Shown in pieces: positions 1 through 6,993 of a DNA stretch of 20,104 nt. This DNA comes from Massilia sp. UBA2604. GTDB lineage: Bacteria; Pseudomonadota; Gammaproteobacteria; Burkholderiales; Burkholderiaceae_D. A model generated the notes under the pieces. The model ran no database searches, was not told where the DNA came from, and worked only from the letters and a program-made list of their open reading frames with translations. The translations under genes were made by a program, and so were the position numbers. Each line of letters opens with the position of its first letter. Positions within the stretch are counted from its first letter, which is position 1. The stretch lies in the NCBI GenBank assembly GCA_002339265.1, contig DDKG01000107.1, positions 8,881 through 28,984 on the forward strand, read 5' to 3'.

Positions 1-165
1 CATCACAGGGACGATGATCAACAACATCAGCACAACCGATATGGTGATCAGATCGGCCTGCTGCTTCGCAATATCGCCGGTGGGATTCATGACGACCGTG
101 TTGCAGCCGGCCAGCGCTGCAAGCGGAAGTAATGGGAGTCCGCGGCGGACAATTTTAGGAATCAT
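1..165 (-). CDS. cyoA: Cytochrome bo3 ubiquinol oxidase subunit II, N-terminal part (cut by window edge)
   Basis: The minus strand from 165 encodes 55 residues that run off the left end of the window. The N-terminus is a lipoprotein signal peptide: basic residues, then a Leu/Ala/Pro stretch and the lipobox LAGC with Cys21. It is followed by a segment with MNPTGDIAKQQADLI, which is characteristic of mature CyoA, and the start of the first transmembrane helix. CyoA is the membrane-anchored subunit II of the proton-pumping quinol oxidase, and the rest of a cyoABCD operon is expected to the left. The ribosome site in front of the ATG is poor. The gene is divergent from the MFS transporter, with 157 bases between the two start codons. 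The family call is confident from the mature N-terminus alone, although most of the protein is outside the window. Confidence 0.88.
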   Translation of the reverse strand, partial: MIPKIVRRGLPLLPLAALAGCNTVVMNPTGDIAKQQADLITISVVLMLLIIVPVM

Positions 166-322
166 GCTAGGTATCTAACGTTACATGGAAGGAGAACATG
201 CTACTGTAATGCCAACGGTCGCCAAAGAACATTGGACACATTGTCCCACCTTTGCCGAGATGCAATTCTTACAATGCATCGATAAAAACCCGGCGACCGT
301 CGACTTCTCTGGAGAACACAAT
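166..322. promoter_or_regulatory. Divergent cyoA / MFS promoter region with small dyads
   Basis: This 157-base gap must carry the promoters of both divergent genes. I see the 8-base palindrome TAACGTTA at 176-183 and the dyad GGACA-CAT-TGTCC at 234-246. TACAAT at 270-275 resembles a -10 box for the transporter but has no good -35 partner at the usual distance. I cannot assign a regulator or an exact promoter. Confidence 0.35.
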
Positions 323-1666
323 ATGCAAAGCACGACGACGTACGGCGGCGCAGGGGCCGCTCCAATCACACACCCCAACAGCGGGGCTCGCAACATCAAT
401 GCCAGGGACGCGCACGTCGATCCCGGTGACATCGCCGTCGGCGTGGTCATCGGCCGTTCGGCGGAATACTTCGAGTTCTTCACGTACGCAATCGCGTCGG
501 CGCTCGTCTTCCCCGCCATTTTCTTCCCCTGGGCGGACCGTCTCGACGCCACCCTGTATTCATTCGCCATTTTCGCCCTCGCCTTCATTGCACGCCCGAT
601 CGGCACGGTCGTGTTCATGGCGATCCAGAAGCGCTGGAGCCGCGACATGAAGCTCGGCATTTCGCTGCTCATGATGGGTACCAGCACCGTCGTCATCGCC
701 ATGCTCCCGAGCTATAGTGAAATCGGCGCCACCGCGATCATCCTGCTGGCCGCCCTGCGCATCGCCCAGGGTTTCGCCCAGGGCGGTTCGTGGGACGGGC
801 TGCCGTCGCTGCTGGCGCTTAGCGCACCCGAGAACAAGCGCGGATGGTACGCCATGCTCGGACAATTGAGCGCACCGCTTGGTTTCGTGATCGCGGCCGG
901 CATCTTCGCCTTCCTGATCACCTATACCGCGGAAGAAGATTTCCTGACCTGGGGCTGGCGCTTCCCGTTCTTCGTGGCCTTCGCCATCAACGTCGTCGGC
1001 ACATTCGCCCGCCTGCGCCTGGCCAGCACGCCGGAGTATTCGCGCCTGCTCGATTCGCACCATCTCGATCCGGCCCCGGTCGGCGAACTGGTGAGCAAGC
1101 AAGGCAGCAATATCGTCATCGGCGCCATGGCCGCCCTGGCCAGCTACGCCCTGTTCCACCTGGTGACCGTGTTCCCGCTGTCCTGGATCCAGCTCTATGA
1201 AACCCGTCCGATGGGCGAGTTCCTGGTGGTCCAGATGTGGGGCGCCGGCCTTGCGGCAGTCGCCATGCTGATCTCGGGCGTCGTCGCCGACAAGCTGGGT
1301 CGCCGCACCACCCTCGGCACCGCCGCGGCCCTGATCGCGCTGTACTCGGCCTCGATCCCGTTCCTGATCAATAGCGGCGCCGGAGGCCAGAACGCCTTCA
1401 TCCTGATCGGCTTCACGCTGCTCGGCTTCTCGTATGGCCAGGCGGCGGGCGCCACGACCTCGAACTTCCAGAAGGGTTTCCGCTACACCGGCGCGGCCCT
1501 GACCTCCGACCTCGCATGGCTGGTCGGCGCGGCCTTCGCCCCGCTGGTCGCCCTCGGCCTGTCGGCGCACTTCGGGATGGGCTACGTCAGCCTCTACCTG
1601 CTGTCGGGCGCGGTTGCCTCGCTGGCGGCGCTGAGCCTGAACCGCAAGCTGGAGATTCGCGATTGA
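323..1666 (+). CDS. MFS transporter (metabolite:H+ symporter-like)
   Basis: A 447-residue, 12-helix membrane protein of the major facilitator superfamily. It starts with a roughly 30-residue soluble stretch, followed by a first helix with VGVVIGRSAEYFEFFTYAIA. FIARPIGTVVF lies in the second helix region and RIAQGFAQGGSWDG in the helix 4 region. A second copy of the MFS loop signature appears as DKLGRRTT in the C-terminal half. This pattern is close to the metabolite:H+ symporter (ProP/ShiA/KgtP-type) group, but the substrate cannot be read from sequence. The frame is open from 185. I chose ATG 323 because GGAG at 311-314 sits eight bases before it and the upstream 46 codons do not look like protein. 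It is divergent from cyoA, and transporters of this type beside cyo operons are familiar in related bacteria (recalled, not checked). It ends at a strong terminator. Confidence 0.88.
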   Translation: MQSTTTYGGAGAAPITHPNSGARNINARDAHVDPGDIAVGVVIGRSAEYFEFFTYAIASALVFPAIFFPWADRLDATLYSFAIFALAFIARPIGTVVFMAIQKRWSRDMKLGISLLMMGTSTVVIAMLPSYSEIGATAIILLAALRIAQGFAQGGSWDGLPSLLALSAPENKRGWYAMLGQLSAPLGFVIAAGIFAFLITYTAEEDFLTWGWRFPFFVAFAINVVGTFARLRLASTPEYSRLLDSHHLDPAPVGELVSKQGSNIVIGAMAALASYALFHLVTVFPLSWIQLYETRPMGEFLVVQMWGAGLAAVAMLISGVVADKLGRRTTLGTAAALIALYSASIPFLINSGAGGQNAFILIGFTLLGFSYGQAAGATTSNFQKGFRYTGAALTSDLAWLVGAAFAPLVALGLSAHFGMGYVSLYLLSGAVASLAALSLNRKLEIRD

Positions 1667-1670
1667 TGAG

Positions 1671-1687
1671 TGTCGCCTGAGGCGACA
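1671..1687 (+). repeat. Small hairpin directly after the MFS stop codon
   Basis: TGTCGCC-TGA-GGCGACA forms a perfect 7-base stem four bases after the stop codon and eight bases before the terminator stem. It has no T-tract of its own. It could protect the transcript 3' end or assist termination, but no function is shown. Confidence 0.5.
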
Positions 1688-1694
1688 TGACGAC

Positions 1695-1721
1695 GACGGC
1701 CCTGCGGGGCCGTCTTTTTTT
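1695..1721 (+). terminator. Rho-independent terminator of the MFS gene
   Basis: The stem GACGGCCC (1695-1702) pairs with GGGCCGTC (1707-1714) around the loop TGCG. Seven T residues follow at 1715-1721. The orientation fits the plus-strand transporter, and the minus strand has no T-tract here. Confidence 0.88.
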
Positions 1722-1735
1722 GCTCTGCCTGTTGT

Positions 1736-2482
1736 CTAACCGTGGTCCCGGGTCGTGCGCCACTCCTGTGGATTGGCCGGCTGTTCGTGTTCGTGGCCGC
1801 AATTCGTGACGCGCTGCTTGCCGTGCTTTTCGATCATGTCGATGCTGGTGGCGGGCGAACGCTCGGTGATGCAGTAGATGCCGAGCGGCGTCAGCACGCG
1901 AAATCGCCTCGCCCCGTCGCCGCCATCGTTGACCAGCTCGACGATCTTGGGCGCCTCATACCAGCGGTTCGGCGCCAGCGCGGCGGCTTCCCGGAACTTG
2001 TTCGCCATGCGGATTTGCGGGCTGTCCCGCGGCGCCAGGATCAGCGGCTTGCCTTCCTTGCGCAGCGCCCGGTCGGCGGCGCCAGCGTCGCTCTTCGCCA
2101 ACTCGATCATCTGGCGCGTCGCGGCGCCGGCCGGATCCGCGTCCGGCATCACGGGAACCTGCTCGGCTCCAACGCCGGGAACAGCCAGCGTGGGAGCGGG
2201 ATTGCCTGGGCCAGCGTCGGCAATTGCCTGCGCCGACGGAAGCGTCGAAGGTGCGGGCTGCCGTGGCCGGGGCGGCTCGGGCGCCACTGGCAGTACGGCA
2301 GGCCCCGCCGACACCTCCGGGACCCGCACCCACTGGACGAACCCGGGTTCGACCTGCTCGGGCAGCGATATCCTGCGCGCCTGCTGCCAGCCGGCGACGA
2401 TCGCCGCATGCGCCAGCACGGTCGCGATGAAGCCGGCGCGGCGGCTTTTCGATAGCTGGAGCAGTGGCGAACGTGGGTCCAT
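1736..2482 (-). CDS. Hypothetical protein, single N-terminal membrane helix and Pro/Ala-rich linker
   Basis: I do not recognise a named family. The 248-residue product has one hydrophobic helix at about residues 15-33 (GFIATVLAHAAIVAGW). A Pro/Ala-rich linker follows to about residue 115, and then a globular C-terminal part containing NRWYEAPKIVEL and TPLGIYCITE, ending with Cys and His residues. This layout resembles energy-transducing TonB-like or periplasmic anchored proteins of Oxalobacteraceae, but no TonB box or domain is evident. The ATG has no Shine-Dalgarno sequence. TATACT on the minus strand (2496-2491) lies eight bases upstream, so the transcript could be leaderless. The gene is 72 bases downstream of the SDR gene on the same strand and may share its transcript. 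Coding probability is good from length and composition; function is unknown. Confidence 0.7.
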   Translation of the reverse strand: MDPRSPLLQLSKSRRAGFIATVLAHAAIVAGWQQARRISLPEQVEPGFVQWVRVPEVSAGPAVLPVAPEPPRPRQPAPSTLPSAQAIADAGPGNPAPTLAVPGVGAEQVPVMPDADPAGAATRQMIELAKSDAGAADRALRKEGKPLILAPRDSPQIRMANKFREAAALAPNRWYEAPKIVELVNDGGDGARRFRVLTPLGIYCITERSPATSIDMIEKHGKQRVTNCGHEHEQPANPQEWRTTRDHG

Positions 2483-2554
2483 GGCAGCCCAGTATAGCCG
2501 GGGGCATCGGGCGATTACTCACGCATTGTCACGCCTGGCCGCGACCGGCCGCCT

Positions 2555-3262
2555 TCAGCGCACCCCAGCCATCGTGTAGATGCCGGGCACGCCCGACAAT
2601 TCCGCCTTCACCGCCTGGCTGATGTCATCGATCATGACTTCCGCCGCATCCGCCTCCAGCGCCGCGTAGGCGCGCTCGACGACCGTGGCCGGCGCCAGCT
2701 TGGGCAGCGCGATGTCGCGCGTCAGGTCGGTGTCGATGAAGCCGACGTGCAGGGCCAGCACCTGCGTGCCCTGCTCCCGCAGCTCGTTGCGCACGGCGTT
2801 GGTCAGGCTCCAGGCGGCGGCCTTCGACACCCCGTAGGCCGCCAGCGCCGGCGAACTGATCCAGCTGGCGACCGACAATATGTTCAGGAAGGCGCCGCCG
2901 CCATTGCGATGCAAGACAGGCCCGAAAGCACGGCTCATGGCCAGGATGCCGAAGACGTTCGTGTCCAGCATCGCGCGCAGCGAATCCTCGACGCCGTCGG
3001 CCAGCACCTGCTGGAAATGGGCGATGCCGGCGTTATTGATCACCAGGTCGACGTCGGCCAGTTCGCGCGCCGCCGCGGCCACCTGGGCCCGATCCGTGAC
3101 GTCGAGCCGGACCGGCGTGACGCCCGCCAAGGCGACGCTGGCCGGATCGCGCGCGCCTGCATAGACTTTCTTCGCGCCGCCCGCGAGCGCCTGGCGGGCA
3201 AATTCGAGGCCGAGCCCGCGGTTGGCGCCGGTGACGAGGACGGTTGCGTTGTCGAGTTTCAT
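2555..3262 (-). CDS. SDR family oxidoreductase
   Basis: A 235-residue classical short-chain dehydrogenase/reductase, of typical length. The NAD(P) glycine motif TGANRGLG is at 11-18, NNAG at 76-79 and Asn102 in the TNVFG segment. The catalytic set is Ser130 with YGVSK (Tyr143, Lys147). The substrate is unknown. The Arg after the glycine motif and ARDP at 37-40 would favour NADP, which is inference. ATG 3262 is preceded by AAAGGGA at a suitable distance. The gene lies downstream of a same-strand TetR gene, but a terminator separates them and the SDR has its own candidate promoter with a dyad. This suggests regulation by the neighbouring TetR protein rather than simple cotranscription. Confidence 0.9.
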   Translation of the reverse strand: MKLDNATVLVTGANRGLGLEFARQALAGGAKKVYAGARDPASVALAGVTPVRLDVTDRAQVAAAARELADVDLVINNAGIAHFQQVLADGVEDSLRAMLDTNVFGILAMSRAFGPVLHRNGGGAFLNILSVASWISSPALAAYGVSKAAAWSLTNAVRNELREQGTQVLALHVGFIDTDLTRDIALPKLAPATVVERAYAALEADAAEVMIDDISQAVKAELSGVPGIYTMAGVR

Positions 3263-3300
3263 GGCATTCCCTTTCTGGATTCATGATGACGGCGTCACTA

Positions 3301-3320
3301 AATATGACGCATATCATATT
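3301..3320 (-). promoter_or_regulatory. Candidate operator in the SDR promoter
   Basis: AATATGA and TCATATT form perfect 7-base arms around six bases (CGCATA). A weak minus-strand promoter can be placed over it: TGGACT (3328-3323), 18 bases, then TATTTA (3304-3299). The dyad would lie in the spacer and touch the -10 box, which suits a repressor. The adjacent TetR protein is the obvious candidate. A second, overlapping small dyad, TGACG-G-CGTCA, lies at 3287-3297. Confidence 0.5.
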
Positions 3321-3330
3321 CTAGTCCAGG

Positions 3331-3363
3331 AAAAACGGCCACGTACTGACAGGGCCGTTTTTT
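3331..3363 (-). terminator. Terminator of the TetR gene (bidirectional shape)
   Basis: AAAAACGGCC (3331-3340) pairs with GGCCGTTTTT (3353-3362) around a 12-base loop. Read on the minus strand, the hairpin begins about six bases past the TetR stop codon and ends in five T residues. The plus strand also has a T-tract, but no plus-strand gene approaches it. Confidence 0.8.
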
Positions 3364-3369
3364 GGTCCG

Positions 3370-3966
3370 CTAGCGGGAGTACTGTGCCAGCAAGGCTTGC
3401 CGGCTGGCCGCCAGCATCGCAGTGCCCTCTGGGTCGGGGCTGAAGGCGCGCGCGATCTGCAGCGCGCCGACCATGGCGCCGGCCAGCGCCAGGGCCATGC
3501 CGCGCGCGTCGTCGCCGCAGCGCCCTTCTTCTTCCAGCGCCGCCTGCACCCGCCCTACCAGCCGCTCGATGCGGCCACGCGCCACGTCGCGCAGCGGCGC
3601 TTCCTGGCGCGCCATCTCCGAGCCGAGGGCGCCGACCACGCAGCCAAGGCCCGCTTCACGGGCGGCCAGGTGTTCGTCGGACAGGTAGGCTGTAATCAAT
3701 GCCGCCAGCGGCCTGGCGCCATCCTCGCGCAAGGCGGCCGCGCGGCGATCCAGATTGGCGCTCGACGCCGCGTCGGCATGCTCGAGCGCCTCGACCAGCA
3801 AGGCTTCGCGCGAGTCGAAGTGGGCATAGAAGCCGCCGTGGGTCAGGCCGGCGCCTTTCATGACGTCGGCCACGCCGACGCCCGTGAAACCGTTGCGGCG
3901 CAGCGCACGCGCCGCAACGTCGAGGATGCGTTGATGGGTTTGTTCCCGTTTGGAGGGGATACTCAT
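3370..3966 (-). CDS. TetR/AcrR family transcriptional regulator
   Basis: A 198-residue protein with an N-terminal TetR helix-turn-helix domain. ILDVAARALRRNGF is followed by VADVMKGAGLTHGGFYAHF (about 33-50), the classic recognition helix and following aromatic turn. The C-terminal ligand-binding half, about 60-198, is helical and Ala/Arg-rich, with CVVGALGSEMA. That half resembles regulators usually found beside oxidoreductase genes, and an SDR gene follows here. Members typically repress a neighbouring gene and themselves until a small ligand binds; the ligand is unknown. ATG 3966 has no strong Shine-Dalgarno sequence. Upstream lies a good promoter with a 28-base dyad over its -10 box, indicating autoregulation. 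Confidence 0.9.
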   Translation of the reverse strand: MSIPSKREQTHQRILDVAARALRRNGFTGVGVADVMKGAGLTHGGFYAHFDSREALLVEALEHADAASSANLDRRAAALREDGARPLAALITAYLSDEHLAAREAGLGCVVGALGSEMARQEAPLRDVARGRIERLVGRVQAALEEEGRCGDDARGMALALAGAMVGALQIARAFSPDPEGTAMLAASRQALLAQYSR

Positions 3967-3983
3967 GCTGTGCTTGCAGGGGT

Positions 3984-4011
3984 GGGATGGTCTTCATGCT
4001 ACGACCATCCC
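3984..4011 (-). promoter_or_regulatory. Candidate autoregulatory operator of the TetR gene
   Basis: GGGATGGTC (3984-3992) and GACCATCCC (4003-4011) are perfect 9-base arms around a 10-base spacer. The -10 box of the TetR promoter lies in the middle. The shape and position fit repression by the TetR protein itself. A hairpin role in the transcript of the upstream ZIP gene is possible, but no T-tract follows. Confidence 0.6.
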
Positions 4012-4025
4012 GCCATGCCGGTCAA
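3996..4025 (-). promoter_or_regulatory. Promoter of the TetR gene
   Basis: On the minus strand, TTGACC (4025-4020) is followed after 18 bases by TAGCAT (4001-3996). These match the sigma-70 consensus at five and four of six positions. The start codon is about 30 bases from the -10 box. Confidence 0.55.
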
Positions 4026-4038
4026 CCTTGCCCGGCTC

Positions 4039-4947
4039 TCACGACAGCGCCGTATCGAGCACCGTCATCAGGATGAAGCCGAAGATCAGCGCGATGCTGG
4101 CCTGGGTACCGTTGCCCGACTGGCGCGATTCGGGGATCACGTCGTTGACGATCACCAGCAGCATGGCGCCGGCGGCGGCGGCCAGGGCGTACGGCAGCAG
4201 GCCGGCCGAGATGCCGATCAGCGCCACGCCGAACACGGCGGCAATGGGCTCGACCAGGCCTGAGGCCACACCCATGGCGACCGCGGTCAGGCGGCTGTAG
4301 CCGACGGCGTGCAGCGCGAGCGCCACTACCAGGCCCTCGGGCACGTCCTGGATCGACACGCCGGTGGCGAGCGAGGTCGCCTTCTCGACGTCGATGCCGG
4401 CGAAGGCCACGCCGATCGCGAGGCCTTCCGGCAGGTTGTGCAAGGCCACGGCCCATACGAACAGCCAGGCGCGACGCAGCGATACCTTGTCTGGCTCGTT
4501 GGACAGGATGCCCTCGGTGCGCACCGCGCGCCCGAGCAGCAGGATGGCGCCGGCGCCGAACATGATGCCCGCGCCGACCATCAGGCTCGATTCCCAGCTG
4601 CTGCTGCCTGCCGCCCTGGCCGCCGACAGCGCCGGGATCACGAGGGAAAAGGCGGTCGCGCCGAGCATGACGCCGGCGCCGAAGCCGAGGAAGCAATCGT
4701 AGGTGCGCTTGGTGAAATTCTGGGCGAACAGCACCGGCAAGGTGCCCAGCGCGGTCGCCGCCGCCGCGGTGCCGCCGCCCATCAGGGCCGCCAGCATCTT
4801 GGGATTCGCGTTGATGATCTGCTCGATCATGCTGCCGAGCAGGACGAGAAAGCCGATGGCGCAGATGCCGAAACCGATGGCGCGGCGTGGGGTCAGCCAG
4901 CGCGGAAGGCCACGAGAGTGGTTGCTCTTGTCGGTTTGGATATCCAT
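4039..4947 (-). CDS. ZIP family metal transporter (GufA/ZupT-like)
   Basis: A 302-residue inner-membrane protein with about eight helices. Metal-binding signatures are HNLPEG at 170-175 (helix 4), QDVPEG at 200-205 (helix 5) and VEP at 232-234 (helix 6). This is the GufA-like arrangement of the ZIP family. Family members import zinc, iron, manganese or other divalent metals; specificity cannot be read here. The frame is open upstream, but I chose ATG 4947 because AGGAAG stands four bases before it and the extra 19 codons are Arg-rich and unlike protein. It follows the manganese catalase gene by 81 bases on the same strand without a terminator, so cotranscription and manganese supply to that enzyme are plausible. 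That link is inference. Confidence 0.9.
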   Translation of the reverse strand: MDIQTDKSNHSRGLPRWLTPRRAIGFGICAIGFLVLLGSMIEQIINANPKMLAALMGGGTAAAATALGTLPVLFAQNFTKRTYDCFLGFGAGVMLGATAFSLVIPALSAARAAGSSSWESSLMVGAGIMFGAGAILLLGRAVRTEGILSNEPDKVSLRRAWLFVWAVALHNLPEGLAIGVAFAGIDVEKATSLATGVSIQDVPEGLVVALALHAVGYSRLTAVAMGVASGLVEPIAAVFGVALIGISAGLLPYALAAAAGAMLLVIVNDVIPESRQSGNGTQASIALIFGFILMTVLDTALS

Positions 4948-4980
4948 GCATCTTCCTGTTAAAGACCGCGCTCGGCCGCC

Positions 4981-5002
4981 GCGCATGCAAGCTCGCATGC
5001 GC
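4981..5002 (-). repeat. Hairpin between manganese catalase and ZIP genes
   Basis: GCGCATGC and GCATGCGC form a perfect 8-base stem around AAGCTC. There is no T-tract on the minus strand, so it is not a standard terminator. It could stabilise or attenuate the message between the two genes. Confidence 0.45.
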
Positions 5003-5028
5003 ATGTGGCGCCCAGCGCGGCAGGGGTA

Positions 5029-6030
5029 TTACTTCAGCGGTTTGCCGCTGCCTTTCGGATTGCCCAGGCCGGTATCGTCGAGCGGGCCGCCCTTGGAGCC
5101 GACGTTGGCGTCGCCCATCGCATTGCCGCTCGATCCACCCATCGTACCACCAGTTGCCGATTGCATCATGCCCAATTCGGACCCGGTGCGCGGCGTGGCC
5201 GATGGGTCGGACATGGTGCGCATCGCCATCTGCTTGAGCACGTCGATGTCGCCGGTCGGCAGGGCCACTTCGGCCTCGCCCGAACCGCCGTCGACGGCCA
5301 TCTGCTTCTCGCGGTCGCTGATGAAGTCCCAGTCGGCGCCCTGGTTCCAGGCGCCGCGCACCTCGCCCGGACCCTGCGACATATTGTAGTAAACGCTGGC
5401 AAAGGCCGGCACGACGGGCATCTTGCCCGGTGGGAAGTTCGGCTCCATCGCATATAGCGCCTTCTCGAACGACTTCATGTGCGCCACTTCGCGCGTCATC
5501 AGGAAGCCCAGGGCCTCCTTCACGCCCGGGTCGTCGGTCAGCGCGATCAGGCGCTCATAGACGATCTTGGCGCGCGCCTCGGCGGCGATGTTCGAGCGCA
5601 GGTCGGCGGTCGGCTCGGTGATCGAGTCGATGTAGGCGGCCGTCCATGGCACGCCGGCCGAGTTGGTCAGCGGTGCGCCGGCGCCGTACAGCACCTGCGT
5701 GATGTGGCTGTCGTTGCCCGGGCCGGTGATGGCGCGGTACATGTCGGCCTCGCTGTCGATGGCCTCGGCCAGGCGGCCCTTGGCGCCCTTGTTCAGCATG
5801 GCGACGATGTGGCCGATCACCTCCAGGTGGCTCAGCTCCTCGGTCGCGATGTCGAACAGCATGTCCTTGCGGCCTGGATCGTCTTCGGCAACGGCCTGAG
5901 TAAAGTAGCGCATGGCTGCGGCGAGCTCGCCCTGCGGACCGCCGAACTGCTCGAGCATGAGGTTTGCCAGGGCCGGGTTCGGCTCGCTGACACGGACTGT
6001 ATATTGCAAGCGCTTGTTGTGTGCAAACAT
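5029..6030 (-). CDS. Manganese catalase
   Basis: A 333-residue dimanganese catalase, which converts hydrogen peroxide to water and oxygen. The start MFAHNKRLQYTVRV is typical of the family. Residues at the positions of the dimanganese ligands are Glu35, Glu65, His68 (EELSHLE), Glu151 and His184 (REVAHMK), with spacing close to that of the Lactobacillus plantarum enzyme. The last 45 or so residues are a Gly/Ser/Asn-rich low-complexity tail with GGTMGGSSGN. There is no signal peptide, so it should be cytoplasmic. The frame is open to 6198, but ATG 6030 is the family start and has GGAG nine bases upstream. A ZIP metal transporter gene follows closely. The divergent neighbour encodes a hemerythrin-domain protein. 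Confidence 0.95.
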   Translation of the reverse strand: MFAHNKRLQYTVRVSEPNPALANLMLEQFGGPQGELAAAMRYFTQAVAEDDPGRKDMLFDIATEELSHLEVIGHIVAMLNKGAKGRLAEAIDSEADMYRAITGPGNDSHITQVLYGAGAPLTNSAGVPWTAAYIDSITEPTADLRSNIAAEARAKIVYERLIALTDDPGVKEALGFLMTREVAHMKSFEKALYAMEPNFPPGKMPVVPAFASVYYNMSQGPGEVRGAWNQGADWDFISDREKQMAVDGGSGEAEVALPTGDIDVLKQMAMRTMSDPSATPRTGSELGMMQSATGGTMGGSSGNAMGDANVGSKGGPLDDTGLGNPKGSGKPLK

Positions 6031-6363
6031 GACAGGTATCTCCGATTGAAGTGGGACTTGGGCAGCCACGCGATCTGCATGCACCGCCAACGAACAGGCT
6101 ACCGCCGGGATCGGTAGCTCGATGACGCCATGTTCGCAGGTCGACAGTGGATTGGCCGTCAGGAGTACACCCGTGTCCTTGTAGGACAATTGTGACAATG
6201 TGTTATTTCAAATGAACAACTGTCTGATCGCGGCCATATGCCATCTCATGCGCGCGGCGAGGCGAGTGGACGACTGACAGGCGCCCGGGACGCACGCCTA
6301 CAGTCATCCCCGGCAGGCCAGGCCTACCATATTGTTCAAACAATCACGAACGGGGGTATTACC
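6031..6363. promoter_or_regulatory. Divergent catalase / hemerythrin regulatory region (333 bases, no gene)
   Basis: I see no coding ORF I can support here. The region holds TGTCCT-TGT-AGGACA at 6174-6188, immediately followed by ATTGT-G-ACAAT at 6189-6199, both about 150-170 bases before the catalase start. ATTGTT-CA-AACAAT at 6331-6344 lies 20 bases before the hemerythrin start. The ATTGT/ACAAT half-sites in front of both genes might be bound by one regulator. No convincing -35/-10 pair was found. Confidence 0.4.
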
Positions 6364-6966
6364 ATGAATCTCAAGCAACTGAGCCCAAGCATCACCGACA
6401 TGATTCGCTTCGACCATTCGCACGTGATGGTCACCTTCCACCAGTACTCGAAAGACAAGAGCCCTACCGTCAAGAAGGCGCTGGCCGACACCATCTGCGA
6501 CGGCCTGGAAATCCACGCCACGCTCGAGGAAGAAATCTTCTATCCGGTCATGCGCCGGCGCGACGGCAGCGAGCCCTTCATCCATGAAGCCGAGCCCGAG
6601 CACGACGAAATGCGCCGCCTGATCGCCGAGCTGCGCGCCACTTCCGGCGCCGATCCGCGCCACGACGACCTGGTGATGGAGCTGATGCGCGACGTGATGC
6701 ACCACGTGGCGGAGGAGGAAACCAAGCTGCTGCCGGACGCCGAGGCGATCCTGGGCAAGCAGCGCCTGTCGGAACTGGGCGCCGACATGACGCGCCGCCG
6801 CATGCAGCTGGTGGGGCCGAAGGCCGGCAAGCTGGCCAAGGAACACATCGTCGGATTCTCGGGCAGCACCGCGGCGATGGTGGTCGGCGTGGCCGGCGCC
6901 CTGCTGGCGGCGTTCGCCCTCAAGCCCAAGAAGAATACGTGGAAGGCCCAGCCGGCCAATACATAA
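6364..6966 (+). CDS. Hemerythrin HHE domain protein with C-terminal membrane helix
   Basis: A 200-residue protein. Residues 10-130 are a hemerythrin-like four-helix domain with candidate diiron ligands His18 (DHSH), His51 and Glu55 (EIHATLEEE), His80 (EHDEM), and His114 with Glu118 (MHHVAEEE). A hydrophobic segment at about 164-186 (GSTAAMVVGVAGALLAAFAL) is followed by a short basic tail, so the domain is probably membrane-tethered with the iron site in the cytoplasm. Family roles include oxygen, nitric oxide or peroxide sensing and iron handling; the role here is unknown. ATG 6364 is preceded by GGGGGT, and the upstream open frame of 42 codons lacks protein character. Its position divergent from manganese catalase suggests a part in oxidative stress. 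Confidence 0.9.
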   Translation: MNLKQLSPSITDMIRFDHSHVMVTFHQYSKDKSPTVKKALADTICDGLEIHATLEEEIFYPVMRRRDGSEPFIHEAEPEHDEMRRLIAELRATSGADPRHDDLVMELMRDVMHHVAEEETKLLPDAEAILGKQRLSELGADMTRRRMQLVGPKAGKLAKEHIVGFSGSTAAMVVGVAGALLAAFALKPKKNTWKAQPANT

Positions 6967-6993
6967 ACGCTGGAAGACCTACAGGCGCCAGCA

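Noticed and set aside
185..322. Earlier start for the MFS transporter and a three-codon leader ORF (ATG at 198 behind AAGGAG)
   Set aside because: The extra 46 codons lack protein character and ATG 323 has its own ribosome site. The tiny ORF has too short a spacing and could be chance.
560..1570. A 336-codon minus-strand frame opposite the MFS transporter
   Set aside because: Gln/Glu/Gly/Arg-rich antisense shadow; the plus strand has clear transporter motifs.
4022..4990. A 322-codon minus-strand frame over the ZIP gene
   Set aside because: The product is Arg/His-rich without helices or motifs, while the neighbouring frame gives a clear ZIP transporter.
6031..6198. N-terminal extension of the manganese catalase
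   Set aside because: The family starts at MFAHNK-type sequence, and the extension lies over promoter dyads with no ribosome site of its own.
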